Positions 1 through 9,044 of a stretch of DNA of 64,000 bases are shown here, in pieces (the first letter of the stretch is position 1; every line of letters starts with the position of its first letter). The notes under the pieces are model-generated. The model was not told where the DNA came from. It saw only the letters and a program-made list of their open reading frames with translations, and ran no database searches. The position numbers were made by a program, and so were the translations under genes. This DNA is from Caenibius sp. WL (GTDB taxonomy: Bacteria; Pseudomonadota; Alphaproteobacteria; Sphingomonadales; Sphingomonadaceae), in assembly GCF_019803445.1 (NCBI RefSeq), contig NZ_CP081844.1, positions 3,174,501 through 3,238,500 on the forward strand, written 5' to 3'.

Positions 1-520
1 CGACCCGCCGCCTTTCGCCCAGCACCTCTTCGGCGACAATGAAGTTTTCGAGCCGGAACTTGTCCACCCGGATATCGAAATCGGGCAGCCACGGCGCATC
101 GGGATCGCCCGGTTTCAATTCGGGCACGCGCAGCAAAGTGCCGCGCCGCGCGGTCAGCTCGCGAATATCCAGCCCGCTGAAGAACCAGTTGAACGGTCGC
201 CAGTCCAGATCGGCCTCCGGCACGGTGACGAACGCCCCTTTCGGGTCCGACAACGTCAGCTTGCGCAGTGTCAACCGGCTGTAGAGCGAACCTTCGATCC
301 GCCCGATCTTGATCCGCAGGCCGTTTTCCGGCTGCAACGCGGCGATCCGGTCGGCCACGAACCGATGGCCGATGGGCGTGTCGAGCAACAGCGCCGACAC
401 CAGCATCGCGCCCACCACCAGTGCGACGATGCGCGTCGTCCAGTAGCGCCAGAGCGACCGGCGGCGCGGCGGCGGCGCGGTTTCTTCCTCCGGAATTTCG
501 GCGGACGTGGCGTCGTTCAT
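1..520 (-). CDS. tamB: TamB, inner-membrane translocation and assembly module protein (N-terminal part only)
   Basis: TamB spans the periplasm and works with TamA in moving lipids or assembling proteins at the outer membrane. Only the first 173 codons are present; the gene runs off the left edge. The N-terminus has a short Pro/Arg-rich cytoplasmic stretch and then one hydrophobic anchor (about residues 28-46), followed by the AsmA/TamB-like pattern in which hydrophobic and polar residues alternate (RIGRIEGSLYSRLTLRKLTL). The start ATG overlaps the tamA stop by one base (TGATG), so tamB is translationally coupled to tamA, the usual tamAB order. Assignment rests on the N-terminal pattern and on the position after tamA. 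Confidence 0.85.
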   Translation of the reverse strand, partial: MNDATSAEIPEEETAPPPRRRSLWRYWTTRIVALVVGAMLVSALLLDTPIGHRFVADRIAALQPENGLRIKIGRIEGSLYSRLTLRKLTLSDPKGAFVTVPEADLDWRPFNWFFSGLDIRELTARRGTLLRVPELKPGDPDAPWLPDFDIRVDKFRLENFIVAEEVLGERRRV

Positions 521-2787
521 CAGAAAGCCTGCCCCAGACCGACATAGACCGCCACGGGCGGATCGCCCTTGCGGCGATTGAGCGGTGTGGCCACGTCGAG
601 CCGGATCGGCCCGAAGCTGGTGTTGTAGCGCACACCGATGCCCGCGCCGAATTGCAGCCCGCTCAGGCTCGGCGTGGCATCGCGGCCCACAGCGCCGGCG
701 TCGATGAACGGAACCACCGACAGCGCCCCGCCGAACATGCCGGTCTTCACCCGCGCTTCGAGCGAGAATTCAACCAGCGAACGCCCGCCGCTCGGATCGT
801 TCTCATCGTTGCGCGGACCGACCCCCTGATAGCTGTAGCCCCGCACCGATCCGCCACCGCCCGCGTAGAGCCGCCGGGACAGCGCGATATTGTCCACCGG
901 GGTGCCGAAGATCGAAGCGACCTTGGCCCGGCCCGCCAGCACCGTCTTGCTGCCGATGGAGAAATAGCCGCTCATATCCACCTGCGTGCGGATGTAAGTG
1001 GATTTCTGCTTGGACTGCACCGAAATCTCCGGCGAAACGCGCGCGTTGATCCGGAAGCCCTTCGTCGGATCGAGCAGGCTGTCGCTGGTGTCGATACCGA
1101 TGCCCAGCGGTAGAGCGCCGATGAAATAGGTCATCCGGCCATCAGACGCGTTGGGCGCCTTTTCATCGGTGGCAAGGATTTCGAACCCGGCGCTCCAGGT
1201 GAACGGCTTCTGGAACAGCAGCGTGCTGACGCGTTCGTACGTGCCCGTGACAGAGGCCGTGCGCGCATCGTAGGCATCGCGCTTGATCGTGGTCACATAG
1301 GCGTCCAACGTCAGAATCCGGTCACGCCCGAGGAAATTGTTCCGGCGGAACGTCACCCCGGCAAGCTGTTCGCGCGTGCCCGCCACACCCCGGACCCGCA
1401 GCGAGCCTTCGGGCGGGAACAGGTTGCGGTGTTCCCAACTCGCCTCGGCGCGGAAACCTTCGCCCGTGCCATAGCCCACCGCGCCGGAAATCGTCCGCAG
1501 CGGGGCCTTGGTCAGCCCGACATCCATGTCCACCACGCCCGGTTCGGTGCCGTTGGGGGCCTGCGTTTCGCGCGGGGTGATAGTGATAGTGGAAACGAGC
1601 CCGGTGGCGACGATGGCGCTGCGCAGGTCCATCTCGTCGCTGCGGCGGTAGATTTCGCCCGGCTTGAACCGCGCGATGCGTTGCAGATGGCGGCTGGAAA
1701 GGAATTTCGGGTCATCGCTGTTGATCGCGCCGAAACGATACTTCCCGCCATGCGTGACCGGCAGAGTCAGATCGCCTTCCTGGCGGTCATGATCGATCAG
1801 CAGATCGGGTTCGCCGATCTTGGCGAACGGATAGCCGTTTTCGCCCAGCGCCTTGTCCAGATCGGCGTTTTCCTCAACGATCTTGTCGGCCAGCACCGGA
1901 TCGCCCGGCCAGATTTCGTAAGCCTTGCGCAGAGCGTCGTGATCGGGCGCCAGCGCCAGATCGCCGAGCGCGATCGCACCGAAGCGGTACTGTTTGCCCG
2001 GAATGATATCGAAGCGGACTTCCGGTTCCTGCTTGGCCTTGCCGTTCTCCCCACCCTTGACCGCGCGCAGCACGCGCCCGTCGTAATAGCCGTAAGTGCG
2101 CAGCAATTCCTCCAGCAGGTCCTCATCCTCACGCGCGCGGGCGGCGACCTGGGCCAGATTGTCGTCACTGTCCGACAGGCTTTCGACGCTCGACAGGCTT
2201 TCGAACCGTTCGGCGAACTTCTTGTGCATCGGAAATTCGGCTTCGTCGCGCGGGAAGACAAGCAGCAGATTGTCCGACAACCGCACTTCCCGGCCCCGCC
2301 GCACCCGGTTGAACGGTTCGAACGCTTCGGCCGCCAGCGCCGCTTCGGGCTCGGGCTCCAGCGGTTCGGGCCGGGCGAGTTCGGTTTCATCCGGCCAGGG
2401 CAGCGTGACTTCGGGCAGTTCCGCCAGCGGCGCATTCACATCGAGCGACGGCGCTTCGGCCTGCTGCTGGGCCGCGCCGCTCGCCGCGTCGGTCTGCACG
2501 GCCCAGGCTTCGGGATTGGCGACGGCGCTGTCGGGAATGAGGTCTTCCAGCCGCGCAGGCGGCGTGGCCGGCAGAACGGGCGCGGGCGGAGCGGCGACCG
2601 GGGGGGCGGTCGTCGGGGTGGGCACGGATTCGGGTGCGGGCTCGGGCGCGGTCTGGGCCAGCGCGGGAATCGGCGCGGCCGACAGCGCCAGCACGGCCAG
2701 CAACCGGCGCCGGAAAGCGCGCCCCGCGGCGCGTTTAGACCTGATACTGGTCCTGCCTGCCGGGAACCCCGTCTTTCCCGCTGCCAT
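520..2787 (-). CDS. tamA: TamA, Omp85-family outer-membrane protein
   Basis: TamA is the outer-membrane partner of TamB. From the chosen start the product is 755 aa. It has an N-terminal signal sequence ending near PALAQ (about residue 45), a Pro/Ala/Glu-rich linker (about 45-150), periplasmic POTRA-like repeats (about 170-400), and a C-terminal 16-strand Omp85 barrel. The chain ends in phenylalanine (GLGQAF), as outer-membrane barrels do. The start is uncertain: the ATG at 2787 lies 53 bases inside the 3' end of bpt, and the open frame continues upstream to 3033 across bpt. A start inside the signal peptide would leave too short a leader. The order bpt-tamA-tamB suggests co-transcription. 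The family call is secure; the start is not. Confidence 0.88.
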   Translation of the reverse strand: MAAGKTGFPAGRTSIRSKRAAGRAFRRRLLAVLALSAAPIPALAQTAPEPAPESVPTPTTAPPVAAPPAPVLPATPPARLEDLIPDSAVANPEAWAVQTDAASGAAQQQAEAPSLDVNAPLAELPEVTLPWPDETELARPEPLEPEPEAALAAEAFEPFNRVRRGREVRLSDNLLLVFPRDEAEFPMHKKFAERFESLSSVESLSDSDDNLAQVAARAREDEDLLEELLRTYGYYDGRVLRAVKGGENGKAKQEPEVRFDIIPGKQYRFGAIALGDLALAPDHDALRKAYEIWPGDPVLADKIVEENADLDKALGENGYPFAKIGEPDLLIDHDRQEGDLTLPVTHGGKYRFGAINSDDPKFLSSRHLQRIARFKPGEIYRRSDEMDLRSAIVATGLVSTITITPRETQAPNGTEPGVVDMDVGLTKAPLRTISGAVGYGTGEGFRAEASWEHRNLFPPEGSLRVRGVAGTREQLAGVTFRRNNFLGRDRILTLDAYVTTIKRDAYDARTASVTGTYERVSTLLFQKPFTWSAGFEILATDEKAPNASDGRMTYFIGALPLGIGIDTSDSLLDPTKGFRINARVSPEISVQSKQKSTYIRTQVDMSGYFSIGSKTVLAGRAKVASIFGTPVDNIALSRRLYAGGGGSVRGYSYQGVGPRNDENDPSGGRSLVEFSLEARVKTGMFGGALSVVPFIDAGAVGRDATPSLSGLQFGAGIGVRYNTSFGPIRLDVATPLNRRKGDPPVAVYVGLGQAF

Positions 2788-3583
2788 CGACAGTAAAGGC
2801 AGTGTTCCGGCCTGATGTGGCAGTCTGGGCGATAAGGCGGCCTTGTTCATCCGGATCAAAACGTTCCCACCCATTCGGGCCCAGTTTCTCCAAAGGGCGG
2901 TAACGGATCTTGTATTGCATCCGGGCTGAACCATCGACCCAATAGCCGAGATAGACATAGGGGAGTCCAGCTTCGACGGCCCTGCGGATGTGGTCAAGGA
3001 TAATAAAGTTACCAAGTCCTGTTCGCGCCTCATGATCCGGGTCGTAAAAACTGTATATCATGGACAGTCCATCGCCCTGCCTGTCGGTCAGACAGGCGCC
3101 GATCAACCGGCCAGGCCCCCTTCTATCGGAAGGCTCCCTGTATTCGATGACATAGCTCGTCACCGGTGTATGCTCGACCATATCGGCGAAATCGATCTCG
3201 TCCATCGATGCCATGCCCCCGCCGGGATGACGTGCGGCAAGATAACGCTGTAACAAGTCGAACTGTTCCGAAGTCGCCCACGGACGGCATTCGGAAACCA
3301 CGATATCGGCATTCTGGCGGAGGATTCGCCGCTGGGTGGCCGAGCCGCGAAACTCCCCCGCGATCACCCGGACGGAAACGCAGGCATGGCAATTGGCGCA
3401 GCTTGGCCGGTAAGCCACCGTCTGGCTGCGGCGGAACCCGATACGGCCCAGCGCATCGTTCAGGGCATCCGCGTTTTCGCCGCGCAGTTCCGTGAACACC
3501 TTTCGTTCGTCCCGGCCCGGCAGATAGGGGCATGGGCCGGGGCTGGTGACGTAAAAGCGGGGAAAGCGGATCGGAGCCGTCAC
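2735..3583 (-). CDS. bpt: Bpt, leucyl-tRNA--protein transferase (arginyltransferase family)
   Basis: Bpt moves leucine from Leu-tRNA to proteins starting with Asp or Glu, making them N-degron substrates for ClpS/ClpAP. The N-terminus has the family signature [20 protein letters not shown] (residues 10-29), followed by the NCHAC cysteine motif (about 63-67). The C-terminal half carries the GNAT-like fold motif ([14 protein letters not shown], about 217-230). At 282 aa it is longer than the usual 240-250; the extra is a polar C-terminal tail of about 30 residues, which overlaps the likely 5' end of tamA. It starts at ATG 3583, about 170 bases from ilvA, and the gap holds no gene. Confidence 0.93.
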   Translation of the reverse strand: MTAPIRFPRFYVTSPGPCPYLPGRDERKVFTELRGENADALNDALGRIGFRRSQTVAYRPSCANCHACVSVRVIAGEFRGSATQRRILRQNADIVVSECRPWATSEQFDLLQRYLAARHPGGGMASMDEIDFADMVEHTPVTSYVIEYREPSDRRGPGRLIGACLTDRQGDGLSMIYSFYDPDHEARTGLGNFIILDHIRRAVEAGLPYVYLGYWVDGSARMQYKIRYRPLEKLGPNGWERFDPDEQGRLIAQTATSGRNTAFTVDGSGKDGVPGRQDQYQV

Positions 3584-3753
3584 GAGACTGGAGATGTCCT
3601 CTGCTACGCTGCCATGCCAACGGGCGCTGGGCAGGCAATATGCCCGCCCCTTCCAAACGTTGAAAGAACCTTAACCACGATTTGCGGTCAAGGGCTTATA
3701 TTTTGTCACCAGCCGCCCACCGGCAGGTGCGCGACCGGCGCGGCCCGCCGCGC

Positions 3754-5007
3754 TCAGTCGAGTTCGACCTGACTGACCGTATAACCCTTGCCGCGCAGGG
3801 CCTGGATCAGGGCGTTGAGCTGTTCGCGATCGCGCGCTTCGCATTCGATATCGGTCACCAGCCCCTTGGCGGGCAGATGGGTGAAAATCCGCTGATGCGA
3901 AATCTCGATGATATTGACGTTGTGCGCGTTGAATTCGTGCATCACGCGGTAGAGCGAGCCCGGCCGGTCCTGCAGGAAGATGCGCAGCCGCGCGAGGCGG
4001 CCCTGCCGGGCGAGATCGCGCAGCAGCACATTCGCCAGCAGGCGGGTATCGATATTGCCGCCCGACAGGATGATGCCGACATTCTTGCCCGCGAAAATCT
4101 CGCGGTTGTTCATCACAGCGGCCAGACCCGCGGCCCCCGCCCCTTCGACCACCGTCTTTTCGATCTGCAACAGCAGGGCGAGCGCGGTTTCGATGGACGC
4201 TTCGTCCACCAGCACGAGATCGTCGAGCAGATCGGCCAGCGCCACGGATGTCAACTGGCCGGGTTCGAACACCGCGATCCCTTCGGCCAGCGTATCCCCG
4301 CCGCAAGGCAGATTGGTGCCTTTGAGCCGGTTGTACATCGAGGGGAACAGTTCCGCTTCCACCCCGATCAGGCCGATCCCCGGCTTGATCGCCCGCGCGG
4401 TGACCCCCATGCCGGTGGCAAGGCCGCCGCCGCCGATAGGAATCGCCAGCACGTCAAGCTCGGGCACATCCTCCAGCATTTCGAGCGCGACCGTCCCCTG
4501 CCCCGCGGCGACCGTCGGATCGTCGAACGGGTGGACGAACGTCAGCCCCAGTTCCTTTTCCAGCTTGCGCGCATGGGCATAGGCCTGGTCGAAATTCTCG
4601 CCTTCCTGCACCACTTTGCCGCCCACGCTCTGCGTCTGCATCACTTTCACGTGGGGGGTGGTGCGCGGCATGACGATCGTCACCGGCACGCCCAGCCGGG
4701 TGCCGTGATAGGACAGGCCCTGCGAATGATTGCCCGCCGACGCCGCGATCACCCCGCGCTGGCGCTGTTCCTCGGTCAAGGCCAGCAGAGCGTTCAGCGC
4801 GCCCCGTTCCTTGTAAGCGGCGGTGAACTGCTGGTTTTCGAACTTCAGCCAGATGTTCGCCCCGGTAATCTCCGACAGCGTGCGGCTGTGGAGCGTGGGC
4901 GTACGGATGATCGCGCCGTTGAGCCGGTCTGCGGCTGCGCGAACATCCTCGATCGTCAGGAGCGGCGCCTCGCCGGCCACCTGATGCAGGGCTGTGCTGT
5001 TTTCCAT
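3754..5007 (-). CDS. ilvA: Threonine ammonia-lyase (threonine dehydratase)
   Basis: This PLP enzyme deaminates L-threonine to 2-oxobutanoate, the first step to isoleucine. The 417-aa product carries the PLP lysine in AAYKERGA (Lys66), the phosphate-binding glycine loop IPIGGGGLATG (about 190-200), and one C-terminal ACT-type domain (about 330-417). A single regulatory domain and a length near 400 aa fit the one-ACT-domain form, not the longer two-domain E. coli IlvA. The gene stands alone on the minus strand and diverges from the dehydrogenase at 5137; the 129-base gap must hold both promoters. No leader peptide or attenuator was recognised. Confidence 0.93.
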   Translation of the reverse strand: MENSTALHQVAGEAPLLTIEDVRAAADRLNGAIIRTPTLHSRTLSEITGANIWLKFENQQFTAAYKERGALNALLALTEEQRQRGVIAASAGNHSQGLSYHGTRLGVPVTIVMPRTTPHVKVMQTQSVGGKVVQEGENFDQAYAHARKLEKELGLTFVHPFDDPTVAAGQGTVALEMLEDVPELDVLAIPIGGGGLATGMGVTARAIKPGIGLIGVEAELFPSMYNRLKGTNLPCGGDTLAEGIAVFEPGQLTSVALADLLDDLVLVDEASIETALALLLQIEKTVVEGAGAAGLAAVMNNREIFAGKNVGIILSGGNIDTRLLANVLLRDLARQGRLARLRIFLQDRPGSLYRVMHEFNAHNVNIIEISHQRIFTHLPAKGLVTDIECEARDREQLNALIQALRGKGYTVSQVELD

Positions 5008-5136
5008 TGCCTGCGCGCCCTAGACGAAACTGCGGGCGAGGGAAACCACGTTTCATGCGGGGAAGCGGCAGGCAACGGGGCAATTCCGTCGCATTGGCCA
5101 TTTGCATCGCGGCAAAAGGCGTTACACAGCGCCCCC

Positions 5137-6033
5137 ATGTCTGACACGAAACGTATCGCATTTCTGGGTCTGGGTGTGATGGGCGGCCCGATGGCGCGCC
5201 ATCTGCTGAACGCGGGCCACACCGTCACCGCCTACAACCGCACCGCCGCGCGCTCGGCCGCCTGGCTCGATGCCGCGGGCGGGCCCGGCAGGGCGCGGAT
5301 CGCCCCCACCCCCCATGCCGCCGCGCAAGGCGCGGAGGTGGTGATAAGCTGCGTCGGCAACGACGATGATCTGGCCCAGGTCATGCGCGGGCCCGACGGG
5401 GCGCTGGCCGCGCTGGCGCCCGGCGCGCTGGTGATCGACCACACCACCGTTTCGGCACAGATCGCCCGCGATCTTGCCGGGGAATGCGCGGCGGGCGGGC
5501 TCCATTTCGTCGATGCCCCGGTATCGGGCGGGCAGGCGGGCGCGGAAAAAGGCGCGTTGTCGATCATGTGCGGCGGGACGAACGATGCTTTCGCCATGGC
5601 CGAGCCGGTGATGCGGGCCTATGGCGCGCGGATCGTCCACATCGGCGGCGCGGGCGCGGGGCAGACGGCCAAGATGGTCAACCAGATCAGCATCGCCGGG
5701 GTGCTTGCGGGCCTGTCCGAAGCGGTCCGTTTCGCCGATGCCGCCGGCCTCGACATGGACAAGGTCCTGCAGGCCATTTCCGGCGGCGCGGCGCAAAGCT
5801 GGCAGATGGAAAACCGCTGGGCGACCATGGCCGCCGATGAGTTCGATTTCGGCTTCGCGATCGACTGGATGCGCAAGGATCTCGGCTACGCGATCGAGGA
5901 AGCCAGGGCACTCGGCGTTTCGGTGCCGGTCACCGCGCTGGTCGACCAGTTCTATGGCGAAGTGCAGGCGCTCGGCGGGGGCCGTCAGGATACCAGCGCG
6001 CTGATCCGCCGCCTGCCGAAAGGGCATGGCTGA
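5137..6033 (+). CDS. NAD(P)-dependent beta-hydroxyacid dehydrogenase (3-hydroxyisobutyrate dehydrogenase family)
   Basis: This 298-aa protein belongs to the beta-hydroxyacid dehydrogenase family. It has the Rossmann motif GLGVMGGPM (residues 11-19), the substrate-binding motif DAPVSGGQAGAEKG (about 126-139), and the catalytic lysine in AGQTAKMVNQ (Lys179). The substrate cannot be read from the sequence: 3-hydroxyisobutyrate, tartronate semialdehyde and succinic semialdehyde relatives look alike. The ATG at 5137 is chosen because the Rossmann strand begins seven residues later, although the frame stays open far upstream on the strand opposite ilvA. Its stop overlaps the start of the next gene (TGATG), so the two are translated together. 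Confidence 0.88.
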   Translation: MSDTKRIAFLGLGVMGGPMARHLLNAGHTVTAYNRTAARSAAWLDAAGGPGRARIAPTPHAAAQGAEVVISCVGNDDDLAQVMRGPDGALAALAPGALVIDHTTVSAQIARDLAGECAAGGLHFVDAPVSGGQAGAEKGALSIMCGGTNDAFAMAEPVMRAYGARIVHIGGAGAGQTAKMVNQISIAGVLAGLSEAVRFADAAGLDMDKVLQAISGGAAQSWQMENRWATMAADEFDFGFAIDWMRKDLGYAIEEARALGVSVPVTALVDQFYGEVQALGGGRQDTSALIRRLPKGHG

Positions 6034-7352
6034 TGCGGCGATTGGCGTTTCCCGCGCTGCTGCTCGGTGCGCTGGCGCTGCCCGCTGCCGCGCTGGCCGA
6101 TACGCTGCTCGACAATGTGAACGGCGTGACGCTGGACGAAACCGGCAAGCAGGTGACATTCACCGGGCTGGTGTTCGATGCGGACGGCACAATCACGCAG
6201 GTGCTGCGCAGCGGCGACAAGCGGCCCAAAAAGATCGATGCGCGGCTCGATGGCGCGGGCCGTTTCGTGATGCCGGGAATTATCGATTCGCACGTTTCGC
6301 TGATGCGGATCGGCTATGCCGCGATGACCGGCGGGCGCGATGGCCTGCCCCCGCCCCGCCCGGAAGACCGCGACGTGGCCTTGCAGAAGGCGCAGCGTCT
6401 GCTGGCGGCGCAAGGGATAACGGCGGTGGCCGACATGGGCACGTCGATTGCGGACTGGCAGACCTATCGCCGCGCGGGCGATGCCAACACGCTGTATATC
6501 CGCATCATGGCCTATGCCGGCAGCGTGGACGATATGGTGCTGATCGGCGGCCCCGGCCCTTCGCCTTGGCTGTACAAGGATCGGCTGCGCTTCAACGGGC
6601 TCTATCTCAAGCCCGGCAAGCCCGTGCCGCGCGATCAGGCCGCCCCTGCGGCCAATTCGCCCGAAGCCACGCAATTGCGCAACCTGATGAGCCGCGCCGC
6701 GATCGACAGCTTTCAGGTGGCCGTGTCCGCCACCGATCATGCGGCGGTGGATGACGTGCTCGATGCGATCACCGAACTCAAGCCGACCTATCAGGGCGAA
6801 CGCCGCTGGCGGCTGGAAGGGGTGAAAGTGATCGACAGCGCGCAGACCGGCCGCGCGGGCGGGGACAAGGCTTTCGCCAGCTTCCGCTTCGGCGCGCTGG
6901 AACAGGACATGGCCAATGCCGGGCCCGCCGCCGCGCAGACCCAGCCATGGCAAAGCGTCCTGCAGGCGGGCGTCAAGCCGGTCTATGGCTCCGCCGCGCA
7001 GGCCACGGCGCCCACGCCTTTCGCCGATCTCGCTGTCGCCGTGACCCGGGCAGGCGCCACCGGGCAGCCGTTCGGCGGCTGGTATCCGCAGGAAAAGCTG
7101 ACTCGCGAAGCCGCTCTGGCCGCATTCACTGTCAACGCTGCTTATGCCGGGTTTGCGGAAGGGCGTTTCGGCCGCCTCGTCAAAGGGGAAAAGGCCGATT
7201 TCATCATGGTCGACCGCGATCCCATGCTGGCTTCGGCCGAGGAATTGCGCGCGATGCGAGTGATCGAAACATGGATCGGCGGCGCGCGCATCTATGTCGC
7301 GGGGGCCGAGGCGGCGCAGGGCTTTGCGCAGGAAAAAATGCCCGGTTGGTAA
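6033..7352 (+). CDS. Exported amidohydrolase-family protein lacking the metal ligands (probable pseudoenzyme)
   Basis: The 439-aa product has a signal peptide (LLLGALALPAAALA, residues 9-22) and the fold pattern of YtcJ-like amidohydrolases: FVMPGIIDSH (78-87), the LTREAALAAFTVNAAYAGF segment (356-374), and the composite-domain ending KGEKADFIMVDRDP (384-397). The catalytic positions are replaced. The HxH motif reads His87-Val-Ser89, the IGD histidine is Ser232, the RIEH histidine is Gly263, and the GSDAP aspartate is Ala321. It is also about 100 residues shorter than typical relatives. Fold assignment is firm; loss of hydrolase activity is inferred. It is translationally coupled to the upstream dehydrogenase, and its frame is intact with normal codon use, so it is not an obvious decaying gene. 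Confidence 0.8.
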   Translation: MRRLAFPALLLGALALPAAALADTLLDNVNGVTLDETGKQVTFTGLVFDADGTITQVLRSGDKRPKKIDARLDGAGRFVMPGIIDSHVSLMRIGYAAMTGGRDGLPPPRPEDRDVALQKAQRLLAAQGITAVADMGTSIADWQTYRRAGDANTLYIRIMAYAGSVDDMVLIGGPGPSPWLYKDRLRFNGLYLKPGKPVPRDQAAPAANSPEATQLRNLMSRAAIDSFQVAVSATDHAAVDDVLDAITELKPTYQGERRWRLEGVKVIDSAQTGRAGGDKAFASFRFGALEQDMANAGPAAAQTQPWQSVLQAGVKPVYGSAAQATAPTPFADLAVAVTRAGATGQPFGGWYPQEKLTREAALAAFTVNAAYAGFAEGRFGRLVKGEKADFIMVDRDPMLASAEELRAMRVIETWIGGARIYVAGAEAAQGFAQEKMPGW

Positions 7353-7361
7353 CGTGCTGGA

Positions 7362-7458
7362 GTGATTTCGAAGCAAGTGGAAACCTGCTGGCCCGGAAAT
7401 CACCGCAAACAAAAGACAAGCGAGAGTGACGCCGGTTGAACCAGAACCGGTGCCACTC
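7362..7458. repeat. Composite palindromic element between convergent genes
   Basis: Two inverted repeats lie side by side between the amidohydrolase relative and tatC. The first pairs GTGATTTC (7362-7369) with GAAATCAC (7396-7403) around a 26-base loop. The second pairs GAGTGACGCCGGTT (7424-7437) with AACCGGTGCCACTC (7445-7458), with two mismatches and a 7-base loop. The second hairpin is strong enough to end transcription from both sides, though no long T-run follows. The layout resembles dispersed palindromic repeats of sphingomonads, but copy number cannot be judged here. Confidence 0.5.
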
Positions 7459-7465
7459 CAAGCGG

Positions 7466-8278
7466 CTATTCCGCCGCCGCCGGGTCCTTGCCCGCTTCGC
7501 TTTCCTGCGCGGCTTCGGCCTTGCGCGCGCGCCGTTCGCCCAGCCACATGAACAGCATCGAGCCTTCGAACAGAAGGATCAGCGGAATCGCCAGCATGAG
7601 CTGCGAAATCACATCGGGCGGCGTGATGACCGCCGCGACGATGAAAATCACCACGATCACATAACGGCGCGCCACGGCCAGTTGGTCGCGGGTGACGATG
7701 CCCGCCCGGTTGAGCAGCAGCAGCAGCACCGGCAGCAGGAAGCTGATCCCGAACGCGAGGATGAACTGCATCACCAGATTGAGATAATCCCCCGTCCCCG
7801 GCAAAGCTTCGAGCTTCAACCCGCCCGCTTCGCCCTGAAAGCCCAGGAACCAGTGGAACGCGGTCGGCATGACGATGAAATAGGCCAGCGACGCCCCCGC
7901 CACAAACAGGATCGGCGTGGCGAACAGGAACGGCAGGAACGCCTTCTTTTCCTTCGCATAAAGCCCCGGCGCGACAAACGCCCACAACTGGTTGGCGATG
8001 ATCGGGAAACTGAGGAAGAAAGCGGCGAACAACGCCACTTTCACTTCCACGAAGAACGCTTCGTAAAGCTTGGTGTAGATCAGCCGCCCCTGCCCCGGCG
8101 GGAACGCCTCGGTCAACGGGTGGACGAGAAAGCCGAAGATGTCCTCCGCGAAATAGAGGCACACGCCAAAAGTGATCGCCAGCGCCACCACGCAGCGCAT
8201 CAGGCGGTTGCGCAGTTCGATCAGGTGATCGAGCAGCGGCGCCTGGGTCTCGTCGATATCATGAATCTTGAATGCCAT
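7466..8278 (-). CDS. tatC: TatC, Sec-independent protein translocase subunit
   Basis: TatC is the inner-membrane receptor for twin-arginine signal peptides. The 270-aa product begins with the family motif LLDHLIELRNRLMR (about 15-28) and has six hydrophobic segments, with the conserved periplasmic proline-rich loop (HPLTEAFPP). The tail after the last helix is charged (RRARKAEAAQESEAG). It is the last gene of the tatABC set; its start lies three bases from the tatB stop. The whole series from argS downwards is on one strand with short gaps and is probably co-transcribed in part. Confidence 0.97.
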   Translation of the reverse strand: MAFKIHDIDETQAPLLDHLIELRNRLMRCVVALAITFGVCLYFAEDIFGFLVHPLTEAFPPGQGRLIYTKLYEAFFVEVKVALFAAFFLSFPIIANQLWAFVAPGLYAKEKKAFLPFLFATPILFVAGASLAYFIVMPTAFHWFLGFQGEAGGLKLEALPGTGDYLNLVMQFILAFGISFLLPVLLLLLNRAGIVTRDQLAVARRYVIVVIFIVAAVITPPDVISQLMLAIPLILLFEGSMLFMWLGERRARKAEAAQESEAGKDPAAAE

Positions 8279-8281
8279 GGA

Positions 8282-8731
8282 TCAGGGCTCGTGACGGCTG
8301 ACGGGGCCGCCCAGCGGCAATTGCGGTTCATCCGGGGCGGGATCGGCGGCGGGCTTGCGCCGCGCTTCCGCACCGGCGGCGGGGGATTCTGCGGCATCGG
8401 GACCAGCCAGCGCTTCGGCCCCTGCGCCCGTTGGCGCCTTCGCTCGCGCCTCAGCGGACGCTTCGGCCATGGCGGGCTCCGCGCTGTCTTGCCCCCCGGG
8501 GTGTTCGGCCATGATCCGTTCGTTCTGTTCGCGCCACTTGCGCTCCAGCTCCTCCATTTCCGCTTCGCGGATCATCGTATCCAGCCCCGCGCGGAAATGG
8601 CCGGAAACCCGGCGTATCTTGGCGATCCAGCGCCCGGCCGTGCGCAGGGCCAGCGGCATATCCTTGGGGCCGATCACGATGATCGCCACTATCGCGATCA
8701 TCAGCAGTTCGGACGCGCCGACATCAAACAT
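8282..8731 (-). CDS. tatB: TatB, Sec-independent protein translocase subunit
   Basis: TatB forms the signal-peptide receptor with TatC. The 149-aa product has the single N-terminal helix MFDVGASELLMIAIVAIIVI followed by GPKDMP, the hinge typical of TatB, then an amphipathic helix (LALRTAGRWIAKIRR) and a long charged, Ala/Pro-rich tail that is poorly conserved in the family. It lies 14 bases after tatA and 3 bases before tatC. It is separated from TatA by its longer tail and by the GPK-x-MP hinge. Confidence 0.95.
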   Translation of the reverse strand: MFDVGASELLMIAIVAIIVIGPKDMPLALRTAGRWIAKIRRVSGHFRAGLDTMIREAEMEELERKWREQNERIMAEHPGGQDSAEPAMAEASAEARAKAPTGAGAEALAGPDAAESPAAGAEARRKPAADPAPDEPQLPLGGPVSRHEP

Positions 8732-8745
8732 GGCGCTTCTCTCGA

Positions 8746-8985
8746 TCAGTTACCCGTCGGCTGGTCATTCGCCGACTTGCTGGTGGCATTGTCCCGTGGC
8801 GGGTTCGCGGCATCGGGGTCTTCAAGGCGCGGCGGGAGCGGCTTTTCATCGTCCTCTTTCATGCCTTCCTTGAAGCTTTTGATGCCCTTGCCGAAATCGC
8901 CCATCATCTCCGCGATCCGGCCACGGCCGAACAGCACGATGATAACGAGGGCGACAATCAGCAATTGCCAGATGCTCAATCCCAT
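8746..8985 (-). CDS. tatA: TatA, Sec-independent protein translocase pore subunit
   Basis: TatA oligomerises to open the path for folded Tat substrates. The 79-aa product starts MGLSIWQLLIVALVIIVLFG, then has the amphipathic helix RIAEMMGDFGKGIKSFKEGM and a short acidic tail. The start at 8985 is chosen because the TatA helix begins there; a start at 9015 would add ten residues before the membrane helix, which TatA proteins lack. About 60 bases separate it from scpB upstream, so a separate promoter for tatABC is possible. Confidence 0.95.
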   Translation of the reverse strand: MGLSIWQLLIVALVIIVLFGRGRIAEMMGDFGKGIKSFKEGMKEDDEKPLPPRLEDPDAANPPRDNATSKSANDQPTGN

Positions 8986-9044
8986 CGAAAATCTCTCATA
9001 TCCTACGAGCGGCAACTATAGGCGCTTTGGCCGGTCAGCGCCAG

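Noticed and set aside
3682-5136. A long plus-strand frame opposite ilvA that is continuous with the dehydrogenase gene
   Set aside because: The part before 5137 is antisense to ilvA and has the Arg/His/Asp-rich composition of a shadow frame; the dehydrogenase clearly begins at 5137.
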